DNA from: Pseudopyrenochaeta lycopersici
Lineage: Eukaryota > Ascomycota > Dothideomycetes > Pleosporales > Pseudopyrenochaetaceae
NCBI GenBank assembly: GCA_003313425.1
Contig: NHZP01000006.1
Span: 1,612,001 to 1,676,000, forward strand
Direction of reading: 5' to 3'
Length of the DNA stretch: 64,000 nucleotides
Below are positions 32,148-43,715 of the stretch, piece after piece; positions within the stretch are counted from its first letter, which is position 1; each line of letters opens with the position of its first letter. The notes below the pieces were generated by a model. It ran no database searches and was not told the DNA's origin. It saw only the letters and a program-made list of their open reading frames with translations. The position numbers and the translations under genes were made by a program.

Positions 32148-33021
32148 AAAACGCGCTTAGTTGAGCGTTCACTATCGCAAAGTATGGCGACTGCGCGAGA
32201 GCCCACGGTGGCACTGATCGACATCTGACGCGCCTGCGCCTGCGGTGCGGAATCAACAGTTGGCTTCCCAATCGGTTATCCGACGTAACCTGCTACTGCT
32301 ATGGCCGTGAAAGGTAAACAAGATCGTCTCAGCGCAGTTGTCTTATGCATTGGAAGGATGCGCATTGCTTCGAGGATTCTGCTAGCATCACCACCACCAC
32401 CAGCAATGATAGCCAACTGCACGTGATTCTTCGTCTCTGTATACCACCCGAGACGCACGCTTGCGCAGAATCCAGTCCTGACAGAAAGAGGTTGCTTTCG
32501 TTTTGGCGCTCTTCACCCCCTCCAAGCCAGCAGCAAGAACGACATCATCGTCGTGGATGACAAGTAGCAGCCATATTGGATTAGTCCGGAAGCATCATTA
32601 TGGCCTCTTTTCAGGAGGCTAAATGGCATTCCAATTAACCATGCCTTAAATATGCCCGTTCAGCTATCGTAAAATTCAAATTCATCGCTAATACTCATTT
32701 CAAAGTTATATCAAGCAAGACGGATTCTTGTTCTCTGAAAACACGACCACTATGAATAGTTAGGATTGCTATTCTCACGGATATACAGACCTTTGTCAAC
32801 AGACATAAGCGCCTCATCACAGATACAGCTCCGCAACCACGTCAAAAAAATAAAGCGTTCGTTAAAATAAATACGTCCCACCTCAGAGTTTGGGCAGCAA
32901 GACGTACCTAAGGCTAGACTCTGGCTGCGCATACTGCCGTTTCTAACAAAATTAAAATGAATACTTGCGAGAAGATGGGCCCACCCTCCTGCAATAGGTT
33001 AGATATTATGCTGTTCTGCAT
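32148..33021. other. Stretch without recognisable gene
   Basis: Normal composition. Two short overlapping ORFs on opposite strands (32276-32458 and 32345-32560) show no domain or signal and are probably chance. A (CAC)-rich run lies near 32390. I see nothing else. Confidence 0.4.
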
Positions 33022-33295
33022 ACTATGGTATCAGGGTTAGGTAGCGTAGGTGGGCCCCGGTGACCAGGGGCTGGTTTTAAGTGGCGTGAAATGCACTAAC
33101 CTCAATTCTGTCTTTCTTCACATACGAACCTCAGACGGGAGAGGGACGCGCACGACGCATCAAGCAAGTTGTGACAGGTGTGTATTGATTTCAATACAAA
33201 ACTACAGGGGATTTGATGAAATACTGTCAATTAAGGACTTTTGCGCCCCCTGGTCGCCGGGACCCACCTACACTACCTAACCCTGATACCATAGT
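33022..33295. mobile_element. Short inverted-repeat element (MITE, 274 bp)
   Basis: The ends ACTATGGTATCAGGGTTAGG match each other inverted over about 49 bp with three C/T differences (33022-33070 and 33246-33295). I see no clear target duplication, so the exact ends or the superfamily are uncertain. The 76-residue ORF that can be drawn through it (33050-33280) has no support as a gene. Confidence 0.65.
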
Positions 33296-34310
33296 CCAAA
33301 ATACGGGAGCAAAAATTTTGCTAACCAATTACGTACTTCCTCGTAAGGCGACAGTGCTCAGATATCGCCCTCTCTAGCCTGCTGGTTACCCACTAGATGA
33401 TCCCGTGCAGACCAAAGCTATTACTTTAATTTCAAATCATCAAGCGGCCTTTAATTGATTCGCATGAGTTCTCGTGGGTGCATGCAGTTGCCGTCTACCC
33501 GCTGACTCTTACTAGCAGAATTGGCGCGAAGGCGCACAGGGCATGGGAACATAATTTACTTTCTGGGAGGGGCTATTCAGGCTCATTTCAGGGTTACCTC
33601 GGCTGCAGTCTAGATATTCCTGTAAACAAAAACAGTTTACAGTAGACATGACCAGTTACTGCACTTTAAAATAGAATTCTCCCTTTTTGGATAAGGTACG
33701 TTGTATTCACTTGTATAGGTGAATTGTATATATAGCACATGAACTATCTTTACCTACTACCAGAAAACCCCCTACGGGTTCTTTCTCGCCTCTCCTTCCC
33801 TTAGCGTAGACTAGGCCGGAGAAGTATAACACGGCGTAACAAGAACATTGCCTGTCTCTATTCTTACCGCATCTATCAGGCATTAGAGTGTTACCTGATA
33901 CTAGTCTTACTGTGTCTAAGTTGGGGCACATAGTCACGATGAACTATAAATCCCTGCCACCTGGGGACACAAAACATCTGCAGAGACTGAATCAGGAAGG
34001 TTTCGTGGAATCTTCACGTCATATGTACCGATCAGCTACGGACTTTTACGCCTGAAAACTGTGCACCATGCGACTTCATGACAAACCCAGACAATGCCGC
34101 TTCTCACGCCCTTTTACTGACTGCATGAGAGTCTGAGACAAGACTGCGCAGGACTTGGGGTGTTGCCACTCACTGTGTAAGACTCGAGATATTTTCTATA
34201 AAAGGGGGCTCTACGGCGCTTTCATCTCAATCGACATTTTCAGACACTTTTACTATCACTTATACCATCGTCAACCTTCTTTACAATAACATCATCTCAA
34301 GCATCTCAAA
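33296..34310 (+). promoter_or_regulatory. paf2 upstream region with TATA box at 34197
   Basis: Homologous to the paf1 upstream region. TATAAAAGGGGG at 34197-34208 precedes the ATG at 34311 by about 110 bp. Other shared landmarks: TGCAGTTGCCG near 33484, GAATCAGGAAGGTTTC near 33988 and CGGACTTTTACGC near 34039. Confidence 0.6.
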
Positions 34311-37300
34311 ATGCAGATTACTACGGCTGCCCTTTTTTTGTTCGCTACTATGGGTGCAGTAGCCAATCCTATTGAGTCTAAGCCCAATAACATTGAGGTC
34401 AGAGATGACGCTGGCATCCTTATCACATACACTGGAGTAAGCGGATATTAACATGTTGGTGGGCAGCAGGCAGGAGGAACTAGGTTGATTCCTATCAAAT
34501 GAGACACAAGGGAACTATATACCCTGTGGATGCTTATATAACAGAGCACGTGAGGAGCTAACCGTGTTGGCTAACACACCCCCCCAGCTTAAGTGAATGA
34601 AGAGCAACGAAAGCTGTAAATGAAGGTCCTCAAGCATCTACCTCTACTGTAGTTGGTAGTACCACCCCCCCAGGTCCTGCAGACTGAGAGCAGTACTCTC
34701 TGATTCCTCTCGAATCCTTGATAGGTCACTTAGTCCTAGCTGGCGTACGAAGTCAGCGTGCTTCTGTCGACTAAGGATCTTTGTAAGGCCGTCAGCTAGC
34801 ATCTCTGTAGTAGCCTTCCAGTCTACCTGCAGTCTGCCTTCTGCTACCTCCTGACGTAACCAATGATAATATACGTCCACATGCTTCAGCTTCGTCTAAA
34901 GCTTATCAACTACCTTTGTCACGATTAAGACAGTCTGCTAGTTATCACACCACAGTGCTGGTGTAAACTCAGGGTCAAATTAAATAGCTTAAAAGAAGCG
35001 TTGCCACCATTCCATCTCTGATCCTGCAAGGGATAGAGATAGCAGCTCAGCCTCAGTAGTCGATTTTGTAACTAATCGTTGGACTGTTGCCTTCCAGTCA
35101 ATAGGCAGTCCATATAGTTTAAAGATATAGCCTTAAGAGCTTCGGCGAGTTTCAGACTCATCTGCGAAGGCCGCATCTAATACACCATAAAAGAGAGGTT
35201 CTTAGTCTAGCTCCTGCTGAGCTAGCAATATAATGCTAGTTATACTATGCTAGATGTCCCCTGACGCTCGAATAGCTAGGTGCTTTGTGCCTATTAGGTA
35301 TCTCCACACATAGTTAGCAGCGTGCAGGTGCTTTTGCCCTAGATTCTGTAGGTAGCGTGCAAGGATTGAGTGCGCTCTCGCGACGTCTGGTCGCGTCGAG
35401 GTTGAGATATACGCTAGTGAGCCAACTAGTTGCTGATACTTTTGTGTTCGAGCAGCACTTAGTTCCTCCATCGAAGGCAGGAGGACGTTATCCCTTAGTG
35501 GCACATCTGGGTATCTTGTGTTCCCCTTAAGCTCGAATTTCGCTGCAATCTTATCAATAAATAAGTCCTGTGCTAGGTAGATTAATTAAGTAAGCTCCTC
35601 GCGGATTACACGGATGCCAAGGAACCACTTCAGCTCGCCTAGCTCACGGATCTCGTACGTTCTAAGCATCTGTTGCTTGAACGTCTGGTAGTAGCTTATA
35701 TTGAGCGGATGGACAAGGACGACGATATCGTCCACATAGAAAAAGACAATCAGACGGTCGTTCGTGTATAGGCACAGTGCTCCTAGCACAGGCCTCAACC
35801 CAAGCTTCTTTAAGGTTAATAAGAGCTCCTGGTACCACAGCAGTGGTGCTTCCTTAAGGCCATAGAGCGCTCGCTGAAGCTTAAGAAGCTCGCCAAACTC
35901 GTCTGTGAACCCTTCAGGCGTACGACAGTATATCTTACGTAGTAGTCGAGCGTTAAGAAAGGCGTTTAGGGCGTCGAACTGAAACATCTTTAGGTTAAAT
36001 GCTGCTGCTAATACTACAAGAGATCGAAAGACCTTAATAGCTAACGTTGCAGCATACGTCTCACCCTATACCTCCTGCAGGTCTCCTCGTACGCATATAC
36101 GCGCCTTAAACTTGTATAGGTACCCGTCTTCGTCGAACTTGTATGAGAACACCTACATTAGGGGTAGAACCTCAGCATCTGCTGTCGTTGCAGTGACCTC
36201 CGTACGCTTGAAGCAATCTTTTGACCAGCAGCTGTCAAGCTCTGCTCGTGCTGCCTCTCTAAACTCAGCACTAAATGGATGATCCTTCATATCCTTCCAT
36301 CATTTTGGCGGTTCTGGCAGTTAATCACGATGTAGCCTTGACCTAGGCATCTCACCTGCGAGCTTCAAAGGAGCTGTTAGATTCAATACTACTGCGAATA
36401 CTCTGTAGTATGTAGCTAGGGCCTAGTTAGCTAGCCTCCTAGCTCTCTTCCCTTCTATAATGTTGCTACTACTTCCGACAGCAGGATCAGCTATCTTTGG
36501 TGCATTGTTCTGCTGACGATCTAGTACATAGTCGTCTGTATTGCTCCATCCTCTAGGCCACTCAGATAGTAGCTTTCATAGTCAGCCTCGCCTGCCTGTT
36601 GCAGCTGGCCTAAGTAGTCCATCTGGCCTACTTGGTCCATCTAGTCTACTTGTGACTGTAGACGTGTCATCCTCATAATGTGTCTGCAGCTCATCAAGCA
36701 GCTGTTCTTAAACCTGTTCCTCAGTGCCTTAATCTTCAGCACTGACTTGTTCTACCAGCTCTGTAGCTTGGTCTGGTTCTCCATCGTCGCCTGCCTCCTG
36801 TTGAGGTAGTGCAGTACCACAATCTGATGGTTCTAGTGTTAGTAGAAAGCCCCAGTCCTTATAGAACTCTGCCACCATATTATTTTCAGCTATCTCTGTA
36901 GAACGAGCTGTCTCATCGTTAAGCTGATGCCTCTAGTTCTGCAGTATCTCTTAATTAGCCTCTATCTCCTGTACCTGAGGTATATTAAGATAGTCAATAT
37001 CTTCTCGTACGATAGCTTCTCTCTCAGCTTTCTCATAGTCGTTAAAAAGGCTGTTCTTCTAACATATCACGTCTCTCACGCGTATTACCTAGCTCTTCTT
37101 TAGCAGCCAGATGCGGAAGATATTCGTTGAGTCGTACCCTGTAAGGTATCCTATAAATATACGAGACTCAAGCTTATCTGCTTTCTTCAGCTTCTTATTC
37201 AGGACATAGGCTTTGCAGCCTATCTGTAAGAAGTGGGCAACTGAAGGCTGCCTGCCATAGACTAGCTCATATGGCGTCTTCCATGCGATTGACTTGGTAG

Positions 37301-40171
37301 GCGTGACATTAACGATTCGAGCTGCTGTAACTGCTAGCTCATTTGACAGCGACTTTGGCAGTCCTGCCTTAATTCGAAGTAATCTTGCTCTTGTCATAAT
37401 CACGTTCCCTGCTTGCTCTGCGGCTCCTAGCTGTTCAGGCGTGTCAGGGGCTCGAAGCTCAACCTTAAGGCCAGCCTGCCTCGCAATCTCATAGAGCTGT
37501 AAGCCGTACCCGCGATCGCTGTCAACCTTAAGGACAACGACAGTATGTCCATACTAGCGTTCAATCTTATTTATCAGCGCTCGCAACGCTGCTATCACGA
37601 CAAGTAGTGTTTTATTAGTAAGAGTCGTCGCCTCATACCACCTTAAGAACTCGCATACAGCATGCAAGAGGTAACGATCTCCGTTATAGCACGTTTCTCC
37701 TATTAGGATTAGCTGTACGAGATCAACTACAATCCTATAGAAAGGCCTTGTAGCTTGATCGTCTGATTAACGCCTGCTGACCTGAGCTGTCGATTTTGAC
37801 TCAATGCAGGTCTCGCATTCTCGCAGCTGCGGTGCTCGAGCTCCTTGCTCAAGGTTGATTCCTCGTACGTTCGCATTTAAGTGATCAATTGCCTCCTTGC
37901 TCGCGTGTGCAAACATCTCATGAGCTTCAACATGAGATGCGGCAATTGGACGTCGATCTTCCCGTGAGACCTTGTACGCTCCTCGAAGAGCTGTTGCAAA
38001 GCTACTTAGTGCTGGACGATCGTTCTCGTCAGCATCAACGATCCAGTGTCCTTCTCTATACCTGAGTAGGCATGTGACGTTTGACGGATGCTGCTTATAT
38101 ATAACATCTCGTCCTAAGTCGAACTGAATGCCTATTTCTCAGCATCTTAAGAGGCTTACAACGTTTGTAAAGAAGCCTTCTATAAGGGCCACATTAGTCA
38201 GCTTAATCTAACTTATTCCAGACAGTCGATTAACCTTGAATACAACCTCTCCCCAGGCCTGTATTGCTAGAATTGAGTCTCCTGCAAGCACTGTTTCCTG
38301 GGCTGTAGCCTGCCTTATCTCTCGCCAGCCAAACCTCCTTAAATTGCATATATAGATGTTTGAGCCTAAGTTAAGGATCCATCGATTAATGATCGTTGGC
38401 AGCGTTTTTAGTTGCACCTAAGTAACAGAGAAGGAGCTGTAGGTCGCAAAACTGCCCCCCTAGCTCTCCTTTCCACTGTCAAGGCTTATTGGCTCATCCA
38501 CGCCCTTAATTTTCTTGCCGTAACGAGCAAGGAGCTTATTAATCCTTTTAACCTGCTCTAGGTTCTTCAAGGCCTCAGCTATCCTATCCTGTACAGCTTT
38601 AACAGGTCGAAAGCTCTCTGGTCTCTTTAGATGATCTAGAAACAGGTACCAGCACTCCCTGTACCAATGCATACCTCCGCAGAGACATTCTAGCTTATAA
38701 GCTAATTTTAATAATCTCTGCTCCTTCTAGTCCTTCTGGTTCTTCTAGTCTATTCTGTTTAAAACACTAAGTATTACAAACGTGCCAAGCGACGTTACAC
38801 TAAGCCCAATTCGTCGATAATAGACCCTAAACTAAGCTATATAGTCTGCTAGAGGTTAAATCTCATTCGTCTTATCTAAGGTCTCCTTTTTAATAAGGTC
38901 ATGGTGCGACGATGCTGCCCATTCAGGGGCAATCGTCCTGATAGATATCAGGAAATCCTCTTAAGCTCAATAACCTGTTGTTTCAGGGAGACCTGCCTCC
39001 CCGCCTTAGTTAGTAATGTGAATCCAGTCGTCAAGCCATTACTCAAGATCTCGACTCTAAGGACCGTCCTGCAGAGCTCAATATTTAATAGTCCGCTCTC
39101 TGCTTCGTGAGGCAGCTGTTAGCGCAAACTGCTTCTTAAGAGTAACCAGTCGATCGTACGCCTCATCTTTTCCGCTAATAAGGTAAAGGTGTCAAGCAGC
39201 AATCGTACGGCTGATGTCAAGAAGGAGCTCACCATCCTTCTGCTTAAGTTTCATATACTCTGCTCTTTCGTATCTCCAGTCTTAAAGGAGATCACTGTAT
39301 AATGCCTTTTCAGCTGCGTCTAGCTGGCTGATCTCTGTCGCTCCTAGCCGTATATCGCTAGGTAACGGTCTAGTTGGTTCTCTAAGCTTTAGTAGCTCAT
39401 CCTTTAGTTTTAAGATGTCGTGGTACTTCCAAATACCATCTACGACAGCTTTCTCTCATCATAGCTAGAACCACGACTCCCAGTCGGCTAGTTTATCCAG
39501 TAAAACAGTCACTCGTGTGACTCCTGCGTCGTTGTACGACATCGTAATCTCAGTAATCAATCACCAAACTGATCTCTATGCGGAGAGCAACAGTTCTAGT
39601 TAAATAGCGACACTTGTCGACTATATAGGTCTTTGACGCTGACCTAGCTGTCAATAGACACAACAGGTAAAGGTGAACATAGTTGTTATCAGTTACACGT
39701 CTAAAGCTATATTCGTGCAGAGTTGCGTAGCTTAGGAGGTGCAAACCGGGCTCATAACTGTTGGTGGGCAGCAGGCAGGAGGAACTAGGTTGATTCCTAT
39801 CAAATGAGACACAAGGGAACTATATACCCTGTGGATGCTTATATAACAGAGCACGTGAGGAGCTAACCGTGTTGGCTAACATAACATTCTATACCTTTGT
39901 AGCCCTATCCAACGATCACTACTAATTACCTGGGTCCCTTTCATAGACGTGCACTAAAGATAAAAACGAATGTAAATACAAGAACCAAGAAAATAAGGAC
40001 ACTTTCATCAAATGCCCCACATTCGCCAATAAGAAGGTAAATTTTGACTTCACCTTAGTAGACCTGTAACTTGACCCCTTGCTAATCTTGTTTCACAATT
40101 TTTATTAGTGCACCAACGATGGCAAGAAGTGTACATACGATAGCGTTAGCAAAGCTGTCACTTGCGACTAA
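34311..40171 (+). CDS. paf: PAF/AFP-type antifungal protein precursor (paf2), intron 1 holds a Copia element
   Basis: Exons are 34311-34436, 39947-40036 and 40109-40171; intron 1 is 34437-39946 and intron 2 is 40037-40108. Removing Copia copy B and one TAACA duplication leaves intron 1 at exactly 77 bp, the length in paf1; intron 2 is 72 bp in both. All three exons are open and in phase and give a 92-residue precursor. All six Cys codons (44, 51, 65, 73, 80, 91) are kept, and about 75 of 92 residues are identical to paf1. Most changes are conservative. Splice donors GTAAGC and GTAAAT, the acceptors and a CTAAT branch site are still present. Whether a 5.5-kb intron is removed in a fungus whose introns are usually below 100 bp is doubtful, so the gene may be silent although its coding parts are intact. 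Confidence 0.88.
34454..34576 (-). repeat. Copia B 3' LTR (123 bp)
   Basis: No difference from the copy A LTR seen by eye. Confidence 0.95.
34644..39542 (-). pseudogene. Copia B gag-pol pseudogene
   Basis: It is collinear with copy A from the ATG at 39542 to a stop at 34644, with no net change of frame length (1633 codons). It is broken by many TAA, TAG and TGA codons, mostly Gln, Arg or Trp codons changed by C-to-T on the coding strand. Open pieces remain: reverse transcriptase at 35987-35586, still with Tyr-Val-Asp-Asp, and integrase at 37403-37089. It keeps the 52 bp missing from copy A, so it shows the family's full C-terminus (ending LQDLGGWYYQLQ). The two copies are therefore defective for different reasons. 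Confidence 0.9.
39759..39881 (-). repeat. Copia B 5' LTR (123 bp)
   Basis: Unmutated. The adjacent primer-binding site GGGCTCATAAC at 39748-39758 is intact too. Confidence 0.95.
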
Positions 40172-40745
40172 ATAGTCAAAGAAATGTTTTGGGCATTGTT
40201 TATATTCAAGTCGTTACTGTGCTGGTAGGAAGCGAGATGCTGCTTGACCCTCAAACCTACTTCGTTGCCCTCACAACGACTTGGTACAAAGAATGCTGTG
40301 CGGACAGTGGGGTGGTGTACTCATTCCTACTGTTAGCTAGAGTGGTTCGTAAGGAGTTTCCTTGTCATTGTAAACACACTCGTTTAGTATTTAGCTAGCT
40401 AGATCCTTATGATTATTAAAAAAACGGTTGTCAACTGTCTTTCGTTCAGTATCTCCTCATCTTTTATCAGCACGGCGTATGCATTTCTGCCGTAGGCTTA
40501 ATGAATGCAGGTGTAGGAATTATCGTCCAATCTTATCGTCTCAGAGGATATTTTAGGGTACAGAGGAGCAGTGAAACTTGAATAACTTTAACATCTTCTC
40601 ATGAAAGCCTAAACTCGCTATATCTATTGTAGAAAAGTCCCAGTAGGCTTATGGCTTAGATCCAGCGATTATATCGCAAATATAACGACCTTAGATTTGA
40701 GGATTACACAGAACGAAAGACAGACAGAGAGATAAAGAGGAAAAG
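40172..40745. other. paf2 3' flank, no gene seen
   Basis: Non-coding, partly homologous to the paf1 3' flank. A 78-residue ORF at 40162-40398 starts inside paf2 exon 3 in another frame and is not credible. Confidence 0.5.
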
Positions 40746-41798
40746 CTAGTTGTCAATAATATTCTTCATCGCGCTTTCTCTCTTCAGGCAAAATAAATAT
40801 TTGTCTTCGTGCAAGGCGTCGCCTCCGTTTTTGTAAGCCCTTAGAATTTCAGAGTTCCGTTCCTGCACGTTACTGACCATGACGTCAATGGCATTAGTAG
40901 CATACTCCTCCAATTGTTTTTCATTGGCTTCCTCTGCCGCTTCCTGAATTTCATGAAGACGCTTAAGCCAGTACATCCATCTCCATGGGGTAAATCCAAT
41001 TGGTGATCGCCTCCCGAACTCTGATTCGATGAACATCCGACCACCCTGGCCAACCGTGCTCGGGCAATCATTCCATGATACATTCGAGAGTTGGATGAGA
41101 TTGTGACCTGCCTCTTTGATCCACGCACAGGCAGCCGGCAATAAATGTGCAACATCAAGACTAGAGACACTTCGATGTGAATCTTCGTTATCTGGCTGCG
41201 CTGTGGTGCGAAGGTCTCGTTCCTCCTCAAAAGTGGAGCGAAATAGGATGAGGGCGATCTGGGATACTCTATCCTTGCTGATGCGGGCTGACGCCAGCTT
41301 AGCTAAGAAGGACGCGAAGTTGAGGCGCTGAACGCCTGACATGGATGCGCAATTATTGATCCAGAAGTCGGTCATGTCGGTGACCAAGAAGGGCAGGTCA
41401 TTCCACAGAGTGCCATGGACTGTTCGCGCGATTTCAATCCCGTACAAACCAGAGACAGGCCTAGTCAACGGCCCCAATCCCTGAATGCGGAGGATATCTA
41501 GGACCAGGCGATCGTGGTCAGATGTCTCATGCGACGTATGTCGGCAGAGCTGGTAATAGATGTGCCACAGAGAATGGAGGTAGCCTTCAAGGGAGTCAAC
41601 CCCATCCCCTAAGTTACAGTATCGTTCGCTGACGATCGACGTTCTATTATAGAAAGCCGCTCCCCGGAGTTCCTTAAATTCTCCCCGAGCGACGCATTCA
41701 CGCACATCCTGCTCATCTAAAGCGGCGCCGTCTGACATGGTGAGCTCGGGAGAGCCTTTTGGTGAGGGGCTCAGCAGTCCATCACGGAGTTGGTGCAT
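40746..41798 (-). CDS. DUF3632-family protein
   Basis: A single uninterrupted ORF of 350 residues with normal codon use. Motifs such as HDRLVLDILRIQGLGPLTR, LPFLVTDMTDFWI and NFASFLAKLASARI are typical, from memory, of the large fungal family annotated as DUF3632, whose function is unknown. No signal peptide or membrane segment is visible; it is probably cytosolic. A second Met (at 41738, starting MSDGAALDEQDV) is an equally plausible start. The gene points toward paf2 (convergent, 574 bp between stops). A truncated copy lies in the matching place downstream of paf1 (16345-16545). It is one of very few complete host genes in the window. Confidence 0.8.
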   Translation of the reverse strand: MHQLRDGLLSPSPKGSPELTMSDGAALDEQDVRECVARGEFKELRGAAFYNRTSIVSERYCNLGDGVDSLEGYLHSLWHIYYQLCRHTSHETSDHDRLVLDILRIQGLGPLTRPVSGLYGIEIARTVHGTLWNDLPFLVTDMTDFWINNCASMSGVQRLNFASFLAKLASARISKDRVSQIALILFRSTFEEERDLRTTAQPDNEDSHRSVSSLDVAHLLPAACAWIKEAGHNLIQLSNVSWNDCPSTVGQGGRMFIESEFGRRSPIGFTPWRWMYWLKRLHEIQEAAEEANEKQLEEYATNAIDVMVSNVQERNSEILRAYKNGGDALHEDKYLFCLKRESAMKNIIDN

Positions 41799-42859
41799 TC
41801 TGAGGTAGCGGAGATGTTGGTAAATGAATGAGACTGAATAAAGTTATGAAAATAATGGAGAAAGAAAGGCACCTGTGGGTATGGCTTTAAATAGCGAGAT
41901 GGCTGCTGGGTTTGCGCATTAGGCAAGAGTCTATTTAGCCTCATTAGAAATTTTCGTCAGCCTGACATACCCGAATAGCGAACAGCTTGTTGAGAACGAA
42001 CCTGTCCAAGCTTACTCTGACGTTTGCTGCTGACGTTACAACACTGATCGGTAACCTGTCTCTATATTTCTTCTACGCCGCTCTATTCCTCTGCATGCAT
42101 TCGATACATTATTATCTTTTCTATGCTAGATGTACCCTTACCTAAACTGAAGTTATCTAAAGTTGATCTAATAAACTTTACTAGTGCAAGGACAGGGTTA
42201 CACCCCTAGGATAACGTTGTGCCTAGATATTCGACAGTTCCCAGTATTGTGCTAAGCTAGCATTCTTAACGAGGCCTATTATTAAGGGTACCCAGAATTA
42301 GGGGCTTTACGTTTGATTTCATACTAGAGAGACGAATTTCGACGCAAGTGATCTTCTTTGGTGCTTATCGGCGATTTTTTGAAGCGATGACTGACAACCA
42401 GCCCAGATTTTCAAGTAGACAAAGAACCTATAGACTCCCTAATTGAATTTATTAGTATGCTCGTGAACAGTCTTTCTTAAGGCACCCTGAATATATGAAG
42501 CGATGAGGCCTACTTAGAAGCATCACACTAGTACCACCAGCTATCGCTATAGCTGCAGATAACACGATGGCCGACTGATCCTTACAGTGAGGATCTTTGG
42601 CAAGGCTTGTGTCTAATTGGCTCTCCAGAATCTAATGACTATTGGTACAACATGCGTGCGTCTATACTTTCCACATTCGACCGAGTAATCAAAGATTGGA
42701 AAATCTTGATTGTGGAGGATAAGATCAGCACCTTTTATCAGTACCCTGTAATTTGCGGTCCTTGGTATTAATCCAAATATCTGAGCGTTTCACAGCTTTG
42801 TCTTGTATATGGCCCACCTCTCTGCTTTCATTGGACTGGCGAAAATACTAGTGACATAG
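41799..42859. other. Upstream region of the DUF3632 gene, no other gene seen
   Basis: About 1 kb. A TTTAAATAG about 85 bp upstream of the first ATG (near 41885) could be its TATA element. The rest shows no supported ORF or repeat. Confidence 0.4.
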
Positions 42860-43126
42860 TATTCGGTCGATGCCGTGGCGCGAGGCAAAGCACTGTTTCC
42901 CTCAGACATAATCGATATTCTACAGGACCAGTTCATGGTGTCCGAATGTCGGATCCCTTTTGTGTGGGCTCTGAAGCTGTGCTCGTATGGTGATAAGATT
43001 CATGACAGTACAAAATCCATCGATGTCGACTGGTCAGACTACTGGCGCCACATTACATACAAAGCCTTGCTAATTTCGATAGAAGGTCTTCGAATCTTAC
43101 TCAGTGAACAAGTGGGGGTAGCATAG
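42860..43126 (+). pseudogene. Open reading remnant of unknown gene
   Basis: The frame is open from after a TAG at 42857-42859 to a TAG at 43124-43126, about 88 codons, with a protein-like composition (SECRIPFVWALKL, DVDWSDYWRHITYKALL). It has no ATG until residue 26. It may be the last exon or a broken remnant of a fungal gene; I do not recognise the family. It is followed by an ATC/TTC microsatellite. Confidence 0.3.
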
Positions 43127-43155
43127 AAGAAACTGGAAACGGCATCATCATCATC

Positions 43156-43233
43156 TTCTTCTTCTTCTTCTTCTTCTTCTTCTTCTTCTTCTTCTTCTTC
43201 TTCTTCTTCTTCTTCTTCTTCTTCTTCTTCTTC
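43156..43233. repeat. Trinucleotide microsatellite (TTC)26
   Basis: 78 bp of TTC units, preceded by four ATC units (43144-43155). It would code for poly-Glu on the minus strand, but the ORF is not credible. Confidence 0.97.
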
Positions 43234-43235
43234 AT

Positions 43236-43715
43236 CTTGATTCACCTATCGATAAAACAGAAACAAAGGATATCGTGCCACAGATAAAGCTATATAGGAA
43301 TGTCGGGCACGAAAAGCGATATGCTCACTATGCGAATGCTTGTCTAGAGTTATTGCTTCTTCAATTTCACATCCTGGGGAGAGGGTAGGTTACCAGCACG
43401 ACACACACAAATGCTTAGGATCCAATGGTACACACTGTCTATGGGCTCCGGCGCAACCATTTCTAAGAATACCTGTGTTAGTTTTCTTAACTGATATAAT
43501 GAAGGCTGAAGAGTAACACATTCCGCTAAAAGTCTTCATTGGTACCTTCCTACTATAAGCTATTTAACTACTATAATAATTTATAATATATATTTACGTA
43601 TATCTTTTATATAGTAGCCCAATTATAACTCTAGAAAATCGTAAAATAATAGCTTTTATTAGTAGCTGTATAGCTTTACTTATTTTGCTGGTTGCATGGT
43701 GTTGCGCATGCATTA
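43236..43715. other. Flank of the pogo element, no gene seen
   Basis: Mixed composition, becoming AT-rich toward 43680. Nothing recognisable. Confidence 0.4.

Larger units (their letters stand above)
34454..39881 (-). mobile_element. Ty1/Copia retrotransposon, copy B, hypermutated, inside paf2 intron 1
   Basis: The 123-bp LTRs at 34454-34576 and 39759-39881 are identical to those of copies A and C. TAACA duplications lie at 34449-34453 and 39882-39886. Orientation is antisense to paf2. The interior matches copy A but carries many G-to-A changes as read on the plus strand, mostly at TpG. Confidence 0.96.

Noticed and set aside
32276..32560. Overlapping small ORFs on both strands
   Set aside because: No signal, domain or conservation; one reads a simple CAC repeat.
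33050..33280. 76-codon ORF
   Set aside because: It lies between the inverted repeats of a short MITE-like element and includes parts of both ends.
43039..43245. Glu-rich minus-strand ORF
   Set aside because: It is only the translation of the TTC microsatellite and its flanks.
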